Positions 24,024 to 37,200 of a stretch of 64,000 bases of DNA are shown piece by piece. The translations under genes were made by a program, and so were the position numbers. The DNA comes from Cyclospora cayetanensis (lineage: Eukaryota > Apicomplexa > Conoidasida > Eucoccidiorida > Eimeriidae): positions 973,063 through 1,037,062 of the forward strand of contig NW_020312036.1 of NCBI RefSeq assembly GCF_002999335.1, read 5' to 3'. Each line of letters opens with the position of its first letter. The stretch's first letter is position 1. Below the pieces are notes generated by a model. It was not told the DNA's origin and made no database searches. It worked only from the letters and a program-made list of their open reading frames with translations.

Positions 24024-27000
24024 TTAGTCCTTGCTCGCTGCTTCAGGAGTACCAGCGGACAGCGTGGGAGACGGTACACTGTCCACAATGGGGCCTTCGT
24101 GCAAGCCGCTGGCACGGGAGCCGGTGGTTGCCCTGCTGTCCATGGATCTGCTGGGGGAACTCCTCAGCTTGAGGCTTGAGGCTGAACGGGAAGCTGCAAT
24201 GCCGGGAGTCATTTTTTGGGCTCTTGGGCCAGCCAAGGTCTCAGAAGGCTTCGCCGCGTCTTGCAGGGATGCCCTTGAGGAAGCACTAGAGCCATCAGGA
24301 CTGCAACAACAAGTACACGCAAGGGTAGCAGTTTGCAAAGTTCTCTCAGTCCTCACCAAAGGATGCCCGACAGACAGGACCTTCCTGCAGAGAGTCCAGG
24401 CAGCACCCAGGGCTTGTGGCAAGCAAGAGACAGAAGAGCCTTCCCAACAGGTCACAGCCAGCAAGCATGCGGGAGAGCGCTTGCATCGAGACCAACGGCC
24501 GCCGAAATTTCGGGTTCGGCAATGACACGAAGCGGCTCTCAGACGTACTTTTGGAGGCCGTGTCGTATGTAGCGGCTGTTCATCTTGAGGTCACGGAAGA
24601 TTGGGGCGAAGCCGATCACAATACCGAGGAGCAAGCCCATCACGCACCCCACTGCAGCGAACACGGCACATAACAGCGACACCGAAATCTGCAAGACGCA
24701 GCTCGCACTAGGCTGTTCGAAACCTACAGAAGCGGTGCAACGAAGCAAAACATCCAACTCGCAGCGGTATGGAGGCCAAGACCCATACGCTCTGCAAGCA
24801 CATCAAGTGTCGCCCCTGGGGCAGGCGCCCTAAAGGCCTTAGATGGTTTAGGCCACGTTCTATGCAGTAAACGCGAACGCTTCCAACAGTCGCTCGGGGG
24901 AAATGCGAGCAGACGTGCGTCTAGAGGCTTCCACCCTAGGACCAGCTCTGCGCGGCACACTCTAGAAGCGAGAACTTGGGCGTTCGAGAGCCGCAAACGA
25001 GGGACCTTTGAGAGAGACTCACAGCTAATCGGGAAGGCACTGGGATTTACAAGGCCTGCAATAGAGCCCCCCGTAGTGACGCCTCCAATGGCTCCCAGCC
25101 AGGCACCCCGTCTCCCCAGGAGAACAATTCCACATGCAAACGCAAGCGTTCCTCCCCCGAAGCTCAGAGCTGCCGGCCAGCAACGTGCAACAGCTCCGCC
25201 GCAGGTGGACCCTACGGCGAGACCTGCACAAAACAGGAGGGAATCAGTCATCACAGACACAAAAAGCGCAATCGAAGTGCCAGGGTCCAAAAAGAGCAGA
25301 CTAAAGCTGATACTGGCGTTCAAAACACCAGCCCTGTCTGCATACTGTGGCATGAAAGGGCCCTGTCGGTCGATACTGCGCCTCATTTGCTCGCCCTTGC
25401 TCTACAGAGTAACGCCTAGATCCACCTACTAAAACAACTAATCAACAAGCAAATCCTCAGCGAAATTCCGCGGCCAGGTGTGCTTTCAGCAGTGAAATGC
25501 GGGTATGTATGTGCACATGTATATATATACATATACCCCTTAGAATGCCCCAAGGCCCCCCTCCGCCCGGCGTGAAGGGTGAAACTAAAGAACGTACCAA
25601 AGAGCGAAGCCGCGAGCAGCGCGTAGCCCCCACCATAGAAGAACGCCGATGAGACAAACCCCTGAAGATTGGCCATACAGGAGGAGCACACAAGTTGAAT
25701 GCGCAATGGCTGCTACTCTGTGTACCAGGGAACTCGACAGGAAGTGGCCGGCAGCAGATGAGAGCCCCCCCGCGGCAAATGGAAGGGCAAGAAGAGCATT
25801 GGATTGTAAGTAGAAGCTCTTCCCTTTCCAAGTGTGCTGAGAACAAGATGCCCCTCTATGCCTCTTCCTTGCGCCTTTTACCCGCCTGCTTGCTCGCTAG
25901 GCAACCAGGTCACCAAGAGATGAAGGACGGAAAGCAGAGGAATATGCGCTATGTGAATGTAAACTCTGGCACGTCTCAACACCACCGTACGGTGTAGTGC
26001 ACTACACTACTTCCGGCTGCGCGGCATGATAGGGAGGGGAAAAAAATCGCCGAACCCAAACAGGCTCACCTTCGAAAAGAGATTTCCCATGAGGATAGCA
26101 GTGACCACGACGCTAAAGCAGCAAACGGCGAAGAGGAGAGAGGAAACAACGATCACCGGAGTGCACGAGCAGTGATTGAAGCACGACCGGGTATCCTGAG
26201 CAGCAACACACCATGCCTCTCGTACAGTGGCATGCAAGTCTGCAACTCACGGTCTTGTGAAACCTTACGCAGCTTGAGAAACTACCCCCTTTCCCCCTTT
26301 CCCACCATGACCCCCTTCAAACAACATTCCGAAGACAGCCACATGTCAGGCTGCCTCCCAACAAAAAGCAGCTGCTGTATGTACAGGAGGACGAGGGCGC
26401 GTGTGCGCGACAGCAACTGCACCGAGGAAAGAGGAGACACTGCTTCTACAGCACCTTATTCGGTACTACACTAAAGAACGAGGATGGCAGCAATAACGCT
26501 CCAGGATAATTTGAGAGACTCAAGAAATGAAGTGGCGGCGGAACCTCATTAGGCGTTGTGCATCCTCTCGCCAACCAGCTCTTCCCTGCAGACGCACCAG
26601 CGTGCCTACTGGCGTGCTAGCAGCCGCAGCAAGAGGCGCTCCCAGATCCTGCGCTAATTCTTCGTCAAGAGGAATAGACACACTATCCGCCAAACCTTCG
26701 CCAGTGGACGCCGTAGCAGGCAAAGACCCCTCCGCTGCGGGAGATGCAGCACCGCGGCTTTCTGCTCCGTCCATAGGCGTGTGCGCCAGCAGCTGAGACA
26801 GTTTCGCTCGCGAACCACTCCCCACCTCCTCAGATGAGGTTCCACTCGACGCTACCCCGCCAGACGATGCAACAGCATCTCCTTGTGTCGCTGCAGTCGA
26901 TGGTGCTGCTGATGCTGTTGTTGGTGCTGCTGCTGTTGGTACTGCTGCTGTTGTTGGTGCTGCTGCTGTTGGTACTGTTGCTGATGATGGTGCTGCTGCC

Positions 27001-27926
27001 GTTGGTACTGCGGCTGCTGTTGGTGCTGCTGCTGTTGGTGCTGCTGCTGATGATGATACTGTTGCTGTTGGTACTGTTGCTGCTGATGGTACTGTTGCTG
27101 CTGTAGTTGGTGGTGATGCTGTTGTTGCAGTACCACCAACTACTGCTCCAGCTGGTGCTACTGCTGTTGAAGCTGGAGTTGTTGGAATGGGTGCTGCTGC
27201 AACGCCTGGTGGTACAGCTGGAGGTGTAGCTACCGTTGGTACTGCTGCTGGTGGGGTTCCTGCTGGAGTCGGTGCAGGTGCAACTGCTGCAGTTGTTGCT
27301 GGAGTGGGGGCTGCTGATACAGCGGGTGATGACGTATTCGCAGAAGCAGGTGCTGGAGCTACAGATGCCGTTCCTGCTGGCGCTGCAAATGTTGCAGGCA
27401 TATCAGGGCTTATAGGAGCCGCAAGAGACGCTGCAGGCAATTGAGCACTTGCAGCTGGAAACCCAGCCCCGGCTACTGCCGTAGTAGAAGCACCGGGCGC
27501 ATGTGCGGCTGGTTCAGTCGTTGGATAGACACCCTGAGTTAACTGGGCAGCAGTCTGCTGTGGCGGGTCTGACGCATGAAGTGCGGCGCTTTCTTGAAGC
27601 TGCAAGTGGCGCAAAATGTTGGCATCCTTAGAGGAGACATGAAGAAAGCCAGGGCTTCCTGGAACCCCCGCATGAGGTACAGTTTCATTTGGGAGGAGGA
27701 TCGAGATTTCTCCGGCTGTCAAAGCAGCATCCCTCCCGTTCAAGACGGATTTGTCTGTTGCTGCTGCAGGAATCGCAGCAGGAAGCGCTGATGAGAGGCT
27801 GATGCAGTGCCCCGAAATGGCATGGTGCAAAAAAGCGGCACTGCATACCAGAAGGAAAACATGCAAGCGTAGCGGGTTGTTGCCACCGTGTGGCATCCTG
27901 CGTGTCATGGCAAACAACCAGTGCAT
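24024..27926 (-). CDS. Predicted secreted/multi-pass membrane protein with Ala/Pro/Thr-rich region
   Basis: I do not recognise the family. Six minus-strand exons keep phase: 27926-26598, 26195-26070, 25661-25598, 25223-25051, 24688-24549, 24384-24024 (730 residues). The start could be Met 1, 7 or 11. All precede a hydrophobic signal core, RLHVFLLVCSAAFLHHAIS. Residues about 110-360 are mucin-like Ala/Pro/Thr/Val repeats encoded by a minisatellite. Five hydrophobic segments follow, one or two per exon: VIVVSSLLFAVCCFSVVV, SAFFYGGGYALLAASLF, AALSFGGGTLAFACGIVLL, AWLGAIGGVTTGGSIAGL and VSLLCAVFAAVGCVMGLLLG. They are rich in small residues and Cys. The Ser-rich C-terminal tail of about 120 residues is probably cytosolic. 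The layout suggests a surface or secretory-organelle protein. Exon 1 may alternatively end at an earlier GTAGGC. Confidence 0.6.
26880..27145 (-). repeat. GCTGCTGTTGGTACT-like minisatellite in the membrane-protein exon
   Basis: Imperfect 12-15-base units rich in GCTG and GTTGGTAC on the plus strand. On the coding (minus) strand they encode Ala-Pro-Thr-Ala-Ala runs. The length is a multiple of three and keeps the frame open. Confidence 0.85.
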
Positions 27927-30473
27927 ATCCTTGAGGCTGCTAGGCGAAACGAAGTGGGAGGAAAAGAGAAGAACTGCAATTTAATAAGCGGCCTGAACAA
28001 AGACAGCGCTAAAAGGGCCTCAATAATAATACAAAAAGCAACGAGTGGAAGACTCTGCGCGTAGAGCCCTCATTGCTGTTACTGCTGGCTTGTGCTCATC
28101 ACCGCGTGGCCAATGGGCGTCTCAAGGAAGAGGAGTTGAGCCTAGTAAGGGCCGAAATGAAGGGAGGTAAGAGATGAGAAACAGAATCAGGATAGAAGAT
28201 GAGCCAAAGAGAGAAGGCAAGCGCAGAGGAAGATATGCTGCCGCACGCAAGGGCCCGTCCTCAGGTAGCCGGAAGCCAGTGGCCTGGTTTTGTGGCTTGT
28301 CTACGCGGGTGACGTGAGCATTCGCATGGCCCCCGTGGTTTCAGGGGACAGTACCATGCAGATCCGTGGAAAATAACAGAGTAGTGAGGCAAAGGGGTCA
28401 GAGGAGGTAGAAATTGCAAGCGGAATAGAGGCGGAGGAGGTTACTTCTCTCCCCACAGGCTCCTTTAGTACGGTGAGGAATTGGGCAGAAAGCGCCAATT
28501 AGAAAGCTAAATAACATTTACTTAGATTTTATTTACGCACAGGAGGCAGTTGTGGCTCTCAGAAAATCTCGCCGGGAGTTGCCATTTTTATAGACTCTAG
28601 GCATGACATCCGTCCACGTAGGAAGATTGGAACCGGGTTACTGTCCGGGAAACTGAAAGCAGCTGCTTACAAAGGGAGAGTTTCTATCGGTGATAAATAC
28701 CTTCAAGGTTCTGAAGTGCTATTGTGCATAGAAGGTTCATGAAGAATTACTATTTGTGGAAATAGGGGCGAGGCAGCTGGTGTGCTGCAGTGGGTCATCT
28801 AGGGGCAATCGATGGCTAGCCGGAACACCATTTGCAAGGAGACTCGAATTGAACAAACATTTGTGTATGATTAAATTTCTCGTCGTTTGTGTGCATTATG
28901 CACATAAAAATAACATATATCATGGGGGATCACGAGCAGAGCCTCAAGCTGGACCGACAATTATTCCCAGCGCTCGCGCAGTTAGTACCGGAGACCACTC
29001 GTGATCTCCGGATGAAAAGCAAGAATTAAAGTATTTTAACCTTATTTTTAAGAAGGTACACGTAAAATATCAGAGATGATGAGAAGCTTTCTGCATGATG
29101 TCTTTTCCTAATCCATATTCTGGGGACTTAATTTCCGTGAGTCGTGGCAGAGCACCTGTGCATTGTTCTCCCGCAAGACCCCCAGGTATGGAATGGAAAG
29201 CTTTTGCTGTTATATGGTAATTATTGTGCCCATCGAGCCCACGTGGATGCACGTTTTTTGCACGGTCCCTCTGTGCTTGTGGCGTTGAGTAACCCATTGC
29301 GCATCTTTTCCGTAGTCCACGCGTGCTCATGGTTCAAGCGCGAAAAATACAGGACACCAAATTATGCCCCTCAATGTGCGAAGAAATTCTTTTCACTGTC
29401 GCCTTCTGCGAAGTCAACTTTATGATTTTTCGGAGGCACTTAACACTACTCAGTACACAAGAAAGTGGTGGTCATCGAGTGTTCCTCAAGAGAGCTTCCT
29501 ACTTCCCTTGCCCGCTTCCATCAGAGCTCACGACATGAGGGGATAAGTACAGTATCGACGTAGCTTCACGCTCTGGGCATTCCGAGCACTTTTAGGTAAT
29601 TGAGCAGAGCATCTGGTACACACAAACACACTCAACACTACGTGTGCGTGCATCGCTCTAGTAGAACTTTGCAGTACATAAGATAGACCAACAGCCACGC
29701 CAGTCTATGATTTCCTTAATGCATGACTAACTACAGCTAGGAGAGTGGAATGCGCATAGGCGTAGCTTAGCCCACTACAGCCTTCGCACCACTGCACAAT
29801 CGCCCAATCCAGTCGGTGGTGAGCAGCCAATTTACGCCTCCATGCTCTTTGTACGGCACATTTGGTCTATTGAGAACTATTTAAGTGTTCCTACGCCTGA
29901 CACCCCTTATATTGCCTCAAGATCGCTCTGAGTACACAGGCATTAACCGCTGTGTCGCAGCTCTCCGCTTTGCGTGCTTTTGGGCCGTGCTCTTAACAAG
30001 CTCTAAGGTGGATCGCTTAAAAACCGAATCAAAAGGATTCAGAAGACGCCTGTACTAAAACTGCTACGAGTATGTCCCGCGCTGGGGCAATCTGCTTGTT
30101 TGCCAGTAGACGGATGTTGCAGCGGCAGTTGTCTGAAGCTTTACAGTTCTCCGAAGTAGGCCTCGCTTTGCTGCACTCCGGCGACTGTGCAACTATTGAG
30201 AGCGCCACAGCATACCCCGTACAGGCCTTGAAATAGAGTAGGAGGTGCCGCACAGCCGCAGGAACACCCTCAGCAAGACGGCTTCCCGTCTCTGAGGGGA
30301 GGCTGGGCAGAAGAAGCGCTGACAGGTTTAACGCCGAGAATACAGTCCATATAGGCCCGCGAGTGCCGCTTCGCGGAGCATAAGCTTCCCTATGGCCATG
30401 AACGCCTGTATCCGCGAGCATGCGCGTCTGCCGATGCTCTCGGTAGCCCCTATTTGAGTTGGCTTGCCTATGT
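27927..30473. other. Repeat-poor intergenic block
   Basis: About 2.5 kb without CAG repeats or persuasive coding signals. The left part is the 5' flank of the membrane-protein gene. An AT-richer stretch with short frames covers 28500-30000. Confidence 0.4.
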
Positions 30474-31219
30474 TCAGTCCTTCCAGATGAGGATTTTGGG
30501 ATCTCTGCGACAGAAAGCCTTAACAGCCAGAGCCAGGTTGTCGCTATCTTCGAACATACGGCCCCGACAACCAGCAAGCAGCTGCGAGGGGTCATGGTAC
30601 TCGGGGTTTTTGAGATCCGTATTCTTTGCCGCCTCCGCTGCCTCCTCTAATTCTTTCTGCTTCATCTCAAGCGGCTTCTGCTCAGAGTAAACCAGCTCCT
30701 TTAGATCCTTCACTGTTGCGTGATCTGGCAGGTAGTACTTTCGCCCGTTTTCCCAGGTCTTGCCGACCCACTTGTGCGAAAGATCTGGATACAAAGATGG
30801 CTCTGCGATGAAAACATGGTAGCTGAAGATAACACAAACGGAGAGCAGCACTCAACAGTCATGCAGGGCACCGGAAGCAGCCGCAGCTAGCGCATCCGAA
30901 AGTGCAAATCGCGAGCGACCTCCACGCCTGCAGCTCACGAGGCAATAGCTCAAGAGCCCTAGATCGTACATTATTTCGGAGCACAGCAAAGCACCGGGGT
31001 ATGGCAGCATCGGCGGAAATCGTGTTTGCCTTACGCCAGTTTCGTGTCAGTTCGATAGCGAACAGAGAATATTGCAGCGGGAAAGGCAAAGCACATCACA
31101 AACTTGGTGCTGCTCTGGGAGTTATAGAAGGAGTCATACAGGCGTCCCAAGCGATGCGAGAGGTATCGCGCTGTGCTACGCACAAAGCCGCAGGAACCGC
31201 ATGATGAAGAACCCGACAT
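30474..31219 (-). CDS. Small one-pass membrane protein with possible beta-grasp domain
   Basis: Two exons, 31219-31035 and 30822-30474, join in phase 2 at TKL|AYHVF (177 residues). The N-terminal part is basic and aromatic with a hydrophobic segment, KFVMCFAFPAAIFSVRY (about residues 39-55). A soluble part follows with PSLYPDLSHKWVGKTWENGR, an Ala/Glu/Lys helix near 120, and ends in DPKILIWKD. The sequence ATVKDLKELV, then SQLLAGCRGRMFEDSDNL, resembles the order of ubiquitin-like (beta-grasp) folds, where a helix is followed by a Q-L-x-x-G-x-x-L-D-D turn. I do not recognise the gene. A mitochondrial or ER membrane location is possible. Intron and frame support are good; the function is unknown. 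Confidence 0.6.
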
Positions 31220-32532
31220 CTTCAGTGCCCTTGACTAGTTCGTGGCTTTCACAATAGTTGTCTGCCGCTTGGCAGGGGAGTTGCTGGACAGTTGAGCACG
31301 TTGGAAGCCTTAGAAAGCGATCAAATGAAAGTTCGATCGATCATGCAGCAATCCTCGAGACAGCGTTATTCTGGAGTGCCTGCCGGGACAGGTGAGAGGT
31401 GGAAGAACGGGCTGCTGGGTGTGTCCGATCTACCACAGCCTCCCGCTGAACGCCCCCTGTTTTTGCGTTTAGATGCAGTCAGTTATTGCCTCTTAGGACC
31501 GTAACAATCGGGCGCGAAGAGGCAAATTCCTGCGACATACCCCCCGTGGGGCTTTGCGGGAGAAGCGGGAGAAGAAACCGTCTTGAAAAGATTAGGGTCT
31601 TCATAAGACACTAAAACAGCTTGTGGAGCAGAATTAAAAAATGCTTCACAAGCAGCTGCAGCGGGTGTACGTCAAGAATGCTGCTGCTTCCCTCATCCCT
31701 CGTGGCGACAATCACCTTTTTGGGGCTGTATGTCCAAATGGGTGGTTACGGGCTGTTGAACAGCGCTAAGCACCAAATGTGCACGGATATGCTTTCATAC
31801 AGAATGGCCTAATGCGATCCTTCCCATTCTAATTCTGATTATCTTCTGGCCAGCCGCCGCACTCTGCTTACCTTCCCTCTCTTTTCACGCACCGGTCCGT
31901 CGACTGCCAATCGACTCGAGCAATTCCAACGGCAATCATCACGGCCCTGACTATAGCTGTCTCTCATTAAAGGAAAGCTAGCCCTGTAGCTTCAAACTAG
32001 TGGGGTGTGTGTGTTCCGGGAAATGGAGACTTTTTGAAATTGCAGCCGTTCAGCTAGTCGTGGAGGGGTCGGCCGCGCGGCATTTTGCATTCCATCTTCG
32101 AGCCACCAGGCAGTCAACAGCAGTCTGAACCTTGTGCCATCACCGTTACCCCTCTGCTGTTTTCTGCCCTGCAGCGGGCAGATCTACACAGGCGCAGGCT
32201 GGTTGCAACCAGCCAAGAACGAAGACTCCTTCATCTGAAGCTGCGCCCTCGTCTGCTTCTATCAAGCGCCCTTCTACCCTCAGGGCACTTGATACACAGA
32301 ACGGAGCCCGTTTAGCTGTCTCTTTCTCCCTGCTTTCTGACCGCATCACCGCCCCTCCTCAAGGCGGCGTGCTGCGCCTGTGGCCTTCATGTCGATGCCC
32401 GGCAGTTTTTTCTGTGGATCAGGCGCCTTTGTCTCTTAGTTTCGCCATAGGTCCATCCTACAGGTCATTTCATTGCTTCTTTTTAGAGTCAGAGTTCTGC
32501 ATAAAGCCCGGTACACTCCGTGGTGATCACCA
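31220..32532. other. Intergenic, between divergent genes
   Basis: Separates the small membrane-protein gene (minus) from the Rab gene (plus). Short plus-strand frames at 31292-31504 and 32085-32530 lack motifs. Probably promoters and untranslated leaders. Confidence 0.4.
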
Positions 32533-34244
32533 ATGGCTGCCGCTGGGGCAGCTGGGGTGTACGACCACCTGCTGAAGCTCCTCCTGATAGGAGACAGCGG
32601 CGTAGGGAAGAGCTCTCTTTTGTTGCGCTTCGCTGAGGATAAGTATGATGAGCAACAGCTCTCCACCATCGGTGAGGGACTGGACACCGCAAACGAGGGC
32701 GTAGACAAGCAGAACCATGCCGGGTCCAGGAGCTCTCGCTTGCAGCTGCACGAAAAAAGCCTGCTTATATGGAGTGCACATGCCTTCTCCAGCTGCATAA
32801 CTGACTGGCGCCAGCCCGTCTGCTTGCTAGAGGACGGTCGTGACGTTGGCTGTGCTGAGCTGACTCCTATCCTTCCCTTACCATAGGTCGCAACGTTTGC
32901 TTGCTGTCTTCCACCTGCTATGGTTGACAACGCCCCATGGCGCTCGCTGTGATCGTGTGCTGATTTAGGGGTGGACTTCAGAGTGAGATTCCTGGTGGTG
33001 GATGGTGTGCGACTCAAGCTGGCGATTTGGGATACGGCAGGACAGGAACGCTTCAGAACCCTTACCTCATCTTACTATAGGGGGGCTCAGGGCATCATTC
33101 TTGTCTAGTAAGGGCATTTCGCTCTCCTCTATTTCGCTACCTCCTTTGCTTCCCATCTGTGGCTGGTGGACGTGTATTAGAATTCGAATGCCCGGCCCTC
33201 TTTCTCCTCCTCGCGCAACCCCACAACCAGCCCGCATCTTACCGTCCAAAGCAGTACATCGAAGGCCTTTAGCTAAGTGCAGCTCACATGCATGCTTGTG
33301 GTATGGGCTGGATCGCAGCGACGTGGGGTGTAGGGAGACCTTCGAAAACTGCTCGCACTGGCTGCAAGAGGCGGAACGACACGGGACGGTCCCGGGCAGC
33401 ATCAAGATGATCGTTGCGAATAAGGTTGACACGGTAAGCCTCGCTTTCAGAAAAATCCTCATTCTTTGAGATTGGGCGCTCAGCGCTCATGGGCTTCCTG
33501 TCGGCTGCAGCGGTTCTCTTTTTCCTTGCATGTTGGTTTAAAGCTTGAGCAGGACCGCAGTTGGCATGCAAGGATCCGTTTAAAATCACCCCGAGCCGCA
33601 CGCACCTATTCAGAGAATACATATATTAAATGGTCTGTGTATATGTCTTTTCTGTGCATAATATATATGTAGACTCGGGTGGTTTCGACGGAAGAGGGCC
33701 GGCAGCTGGCAGCGCAGCTCGGCACGCTCTTCGTAGAGACCTCCGCCAAGACCTCCGCAAATGTGCAGAAGGCATTCGAGGAGCTTGTCACGCAGGTGTG
33801 TACTTACGGTAGCCTGTTGCCTTGCTAATGAGCGGCCAGTGTTTAGCGTTTGAACTTGAAGCTGAAAAGTGTAGGGCTGCTTAGTGCAGCAAGTGTAGGC
33901 AGGGAAGGGCGATTGTGTAGGCAGCAGCCTCCGGCGAATGGACTGTCTCCAGAGCATGTTCCTGTTATTTGCATCCGTTGTTATTGTCGGCTCTCGAAGC
34001 GCCTTATGCAGAGAATATACCATATGCTGGAGAAGAGTAGATAAGCATCTCAGGAGTGGTGGCGTGTCACATGTGCGATTGTGGACAGACGGGGGGGGAT
34101 GAGGTGTTTTTGTATGCTTCTCAGATTCTCGCGACGCCCTCGCTGCTAACAAACACGCAGCCAATCAGCAGCAGCACCATTGCAGTGACTGCGGAGGACG
34201 CGATCGATGACGTGCCGGGTGGTGCCTCATCATGCTCCTGTTGA
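32533..34244 (+). CDS. Rab18-like small GTPase
   Basis: Five exons keep phase: 32533-32671, 32969-33107, 33319-33433, 33673-33795, 34125-34244 (211 residues, a normal Rab length). The nucleotide-binding motifs are complete: GDSGVGKSS (P-loop, residues 18-26), the switch I Thr in [20 protein letters not shown], and ETSAK. The C-terminus is CSC, a Cys-X-Cys geranylgeranylation site. [27 protein letters not shown] and the FEELV helix are closest to Rab18, which acts at ER and lipid-droplet contacts in animals. One difference is GCRETF where Rab18 proteins usually have TRRETF. The initiator ATG has a CCAATGG context. The Rab18 subfamily is inferred from motif likeness rather than a tree. Confidence 0.9.
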
Positions 34245-37200
34245 AAAATCTTGCCGTAGAGGGCCTTTATTGGAGGGGAAATGGGGGTAGGCGGTCGTCA
34301 GCACTTGCGAAAGAGGCGGAAAACTTGGTTTGCTGGCAGGCTACTACGGGATATCCTATAAGGCTGGCATTGCATGCATGCATCACCGGCCCGCCAGCGG
34401 AAAACCGAGCGCAAGGCAGGCGCAAAATAAGGTTTTGGCGGGGCATTGTTTGAGGCGCTTTTGTGCAATATGCCTCCTGCACCACCCGCTCAGCACTCAA
34501 GAGACGGACTTTCTCCTGGAGTTTGCGTTAGGTCTCGCCAAAGTGCGATGTTTGCTTCTTGGTGCAAGCAAGTTGCGCGGCAGCATTTAGCCGCAAGACG
34601 AGGGGGCACCCGTTTGAGCGAGCCCGTCGGCGAACGTTTGTTAGTTTGGGGTAGAGGACCTTTTCTCCTGAGCTCCACAAACCGGAGCACTTGCTGCGTG
34701 AACGACACTAGGAGGAAGGGAGTGGGGCGGCGCACACGGAACAAGGGAGGATGAGGAGGGTACTAAGGTGCAAAGGACGGAAGAGGCATAGCGGCGCCTC
34801 CAAAGTAGCTTTAGATATACAAAACGTTTTCATTGAGTTAAGAGTCCGTCACCTATTGTGAGGGCAGCACCGATTCGAGCTTCTGCTTCAGTTAGAAGGA
34901 CTGTCCATGCCAAAAACACGTGGAAGTACTCGAAATACTTGTTTGCTGACAGGGCCTAGGGGATTGACCCTACAGCTTGTCTTCCCCCTGTTATTGAAGC
35001 TTCTGCGTAGTGCTTACTCATGGGTGCCCCACACCTTTTGTTCATTCTCTTTTGTTGTGCCCCAGTGGATACGCATTGTGGCGATGCCAATAACTGAACT
35101 TCGGTTTTCCCCTCCTGCGGCACGTTGTGCACCCGTTACCTGCTGGTCTGCCCTTCGCTGAAAAGATGCAAAACTACACAGGAGAAAAAAGGTGTCGAAT
35201 TTTTTTAGCCTTCAAGTTTGGCCCTAACGGACGGCCCGAGCCCCTCGAAGGCTGGGTAGGGGCTTTGCCCGCTTTTGAGTGAAAGGCTGCGAAGGGGTGA
35301 GTCTTACATTGACACAGATCCTATCGTCAAAAGGTCTAGTCGAGTGGAAAATGAGGCACTTAAAATCGCCTTAAGTGGCAGAGTCACTTAGGAAGGGCAG
35401 GCAGTTTTTTTTACGGAAGGATTGAATTAGTAGACAATGCTTACTCATCTTGAAGGCTGGAAGAAGCAGCATAGAAGGGGGTGGCAGGACTGACACCTAA
35501 AACCATAGATGCTCCTAGAAATACATAAAATTGCGCCAGTATACTAGTTTCTAAGCCTTTACATCCCTGGTGACGAAGCTATGTCATACAGCCTTTGCAA
35601 GGACATGTGCGCTCCTTATTGTACCCTGTATACCTGAAACGCAGATGGACTGACAGCTGCCAGCTTGGTCGCATCAAGAGGCTATATCCCACGCATGCCC
35701 AGCAAAGGGAGAAACTATTTCCCATTAGCACTATTTTAATTCCGAGCTAGAGCACAAAGGGAAACTTTTGAACATGGCAACAGCATATGGGTTGGTTCCT
35801 CCAGTGTGACCCCCTGCGTTTCGTGCCGAGGCATGACGGGTTCCCAAGTTAGGCAGAATAGCGTTTGAAAAGAAGCTGTAAAGTGCGGACTTAGCGATTT
35901 GAAGGGCGTTTAGTTTTTCTTCCACAGACACCATGAGGGGCCTCCAAGGTGGCCAGTACAAGCAAAACTTTGTGAAAATTGCCAACATTACTTTTGCCTC
36001 CAATAGCTTCCCCTAACGTATACCTATAACCCTACACAATTTCATTTTGAATAAATAATGAAATGGATCTTGGGATACAGGCAACTGCAGCCTTGGGACA
36101 CGCCGAGCATTTGCACACGCGCCCGCAATTCGGGGACTGTTGCGGATCGGCACACAGTCGACCAAGTTACGGAATGGCACCAATGCTGCTCCGAGACAAC
36201 AAAAACAGAAAAGCAGCCCAACCATACATTAAGAACGTAGTAGCTTGCGATTTCCCGGGTTGGAGCCATGGAAGCTACCACCACCTAGGCCTAGCGATAG
36301 CCATTCCCCAGGCCGCGTGGTTGATCGAGCAGTTCTTGGGCAAAGGCCACTTTTGGGGTAGGAGAGACTAAGTGTCCCTACACGTATACAAAAAAGAATA
36401 TTCTGGCTTATTGAAGTCACTGCCCTCCCGAATGTGCAGCAGGAGAGAGGCTGGAGCCCTCTCCTGCTGACCCCAGGGGAAAAAGCACGAGGCAGCTGCG
36501 TAGCGGGATTCTTGAATAGCCACAACTAGCTGGCTCGGCGTGTCCCTTTCCGTGGCCGCAAAGAGTTTTCGCAGACGAACCTACAGTGCGCATGCGTTGG
36601 TAGTCCCTTAATAGGCCGTTAGCATTGTCTAACGGATCGCCCTTGAACCCAACCGCACACCGGGAGACAGCTAACGCAATATTGGCGGCTCAACGTGGTC
36701 CCTAGCGACAGTTTGGAGCTAGCTAGAAATGTGTAAGCGAAAGGTTAGGAGTGCCGCGAGGGTCTACGCAGACAGGAGAACCTGCCAGTCTGTAACCACC
36801 GCGTCGCAGAGAGGGTAACCGGTGGCGGGACCGACGAGACAAATTTTCGAGCCGCCTGCTTGGGATGCGGTGTAAGCGACGTGTTAAGGCTCCCAAAGTT
36901 GTACAAGGTGTTCTTTTAACGAAATAAAGCAAGAGGAAGTCAACAGAGACGGACTAAACGCGCACTCACCTGCCCCCCTTATAAGGACGGTGGGGGGCCC
37001 TCCCGCCTCTCTATAGGGTCGTCACCCCATGCTTCTTCGGGCAAGAGGGCGACTACAGCCATTCAGCGCCCAGCCTTCTGAAATTAGCCGCAAAAACCCG
37101 CAAGAGCAGACCAGGGATATGTGCATTAAGTACCACTCCGAGAGCACACGCCACTCCACACGGGCTAAGGCAGTGGTGGGGCCAGCAGCGGGCCCTAGGA

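Noticed and set aside
24031..24525. Plus-strand frame of 164 codons with a helical look
   Set aside because: It overlaps the last exon of the minus-strand membrane gene, whose join at AA|GTACGT to the acceptor at 24385-24386 keeps phase and gives a Ser-rich tail. The plus frame has no splice partner or motif.
26834..27139. Leu/Val-rich and Gln/His-rich frames across the minisatellite
   Set aside because: They are other frames of the same repeat. The minus-strand Ala/Pro/Thr frame continues into a signal peptide and into membrane exons.
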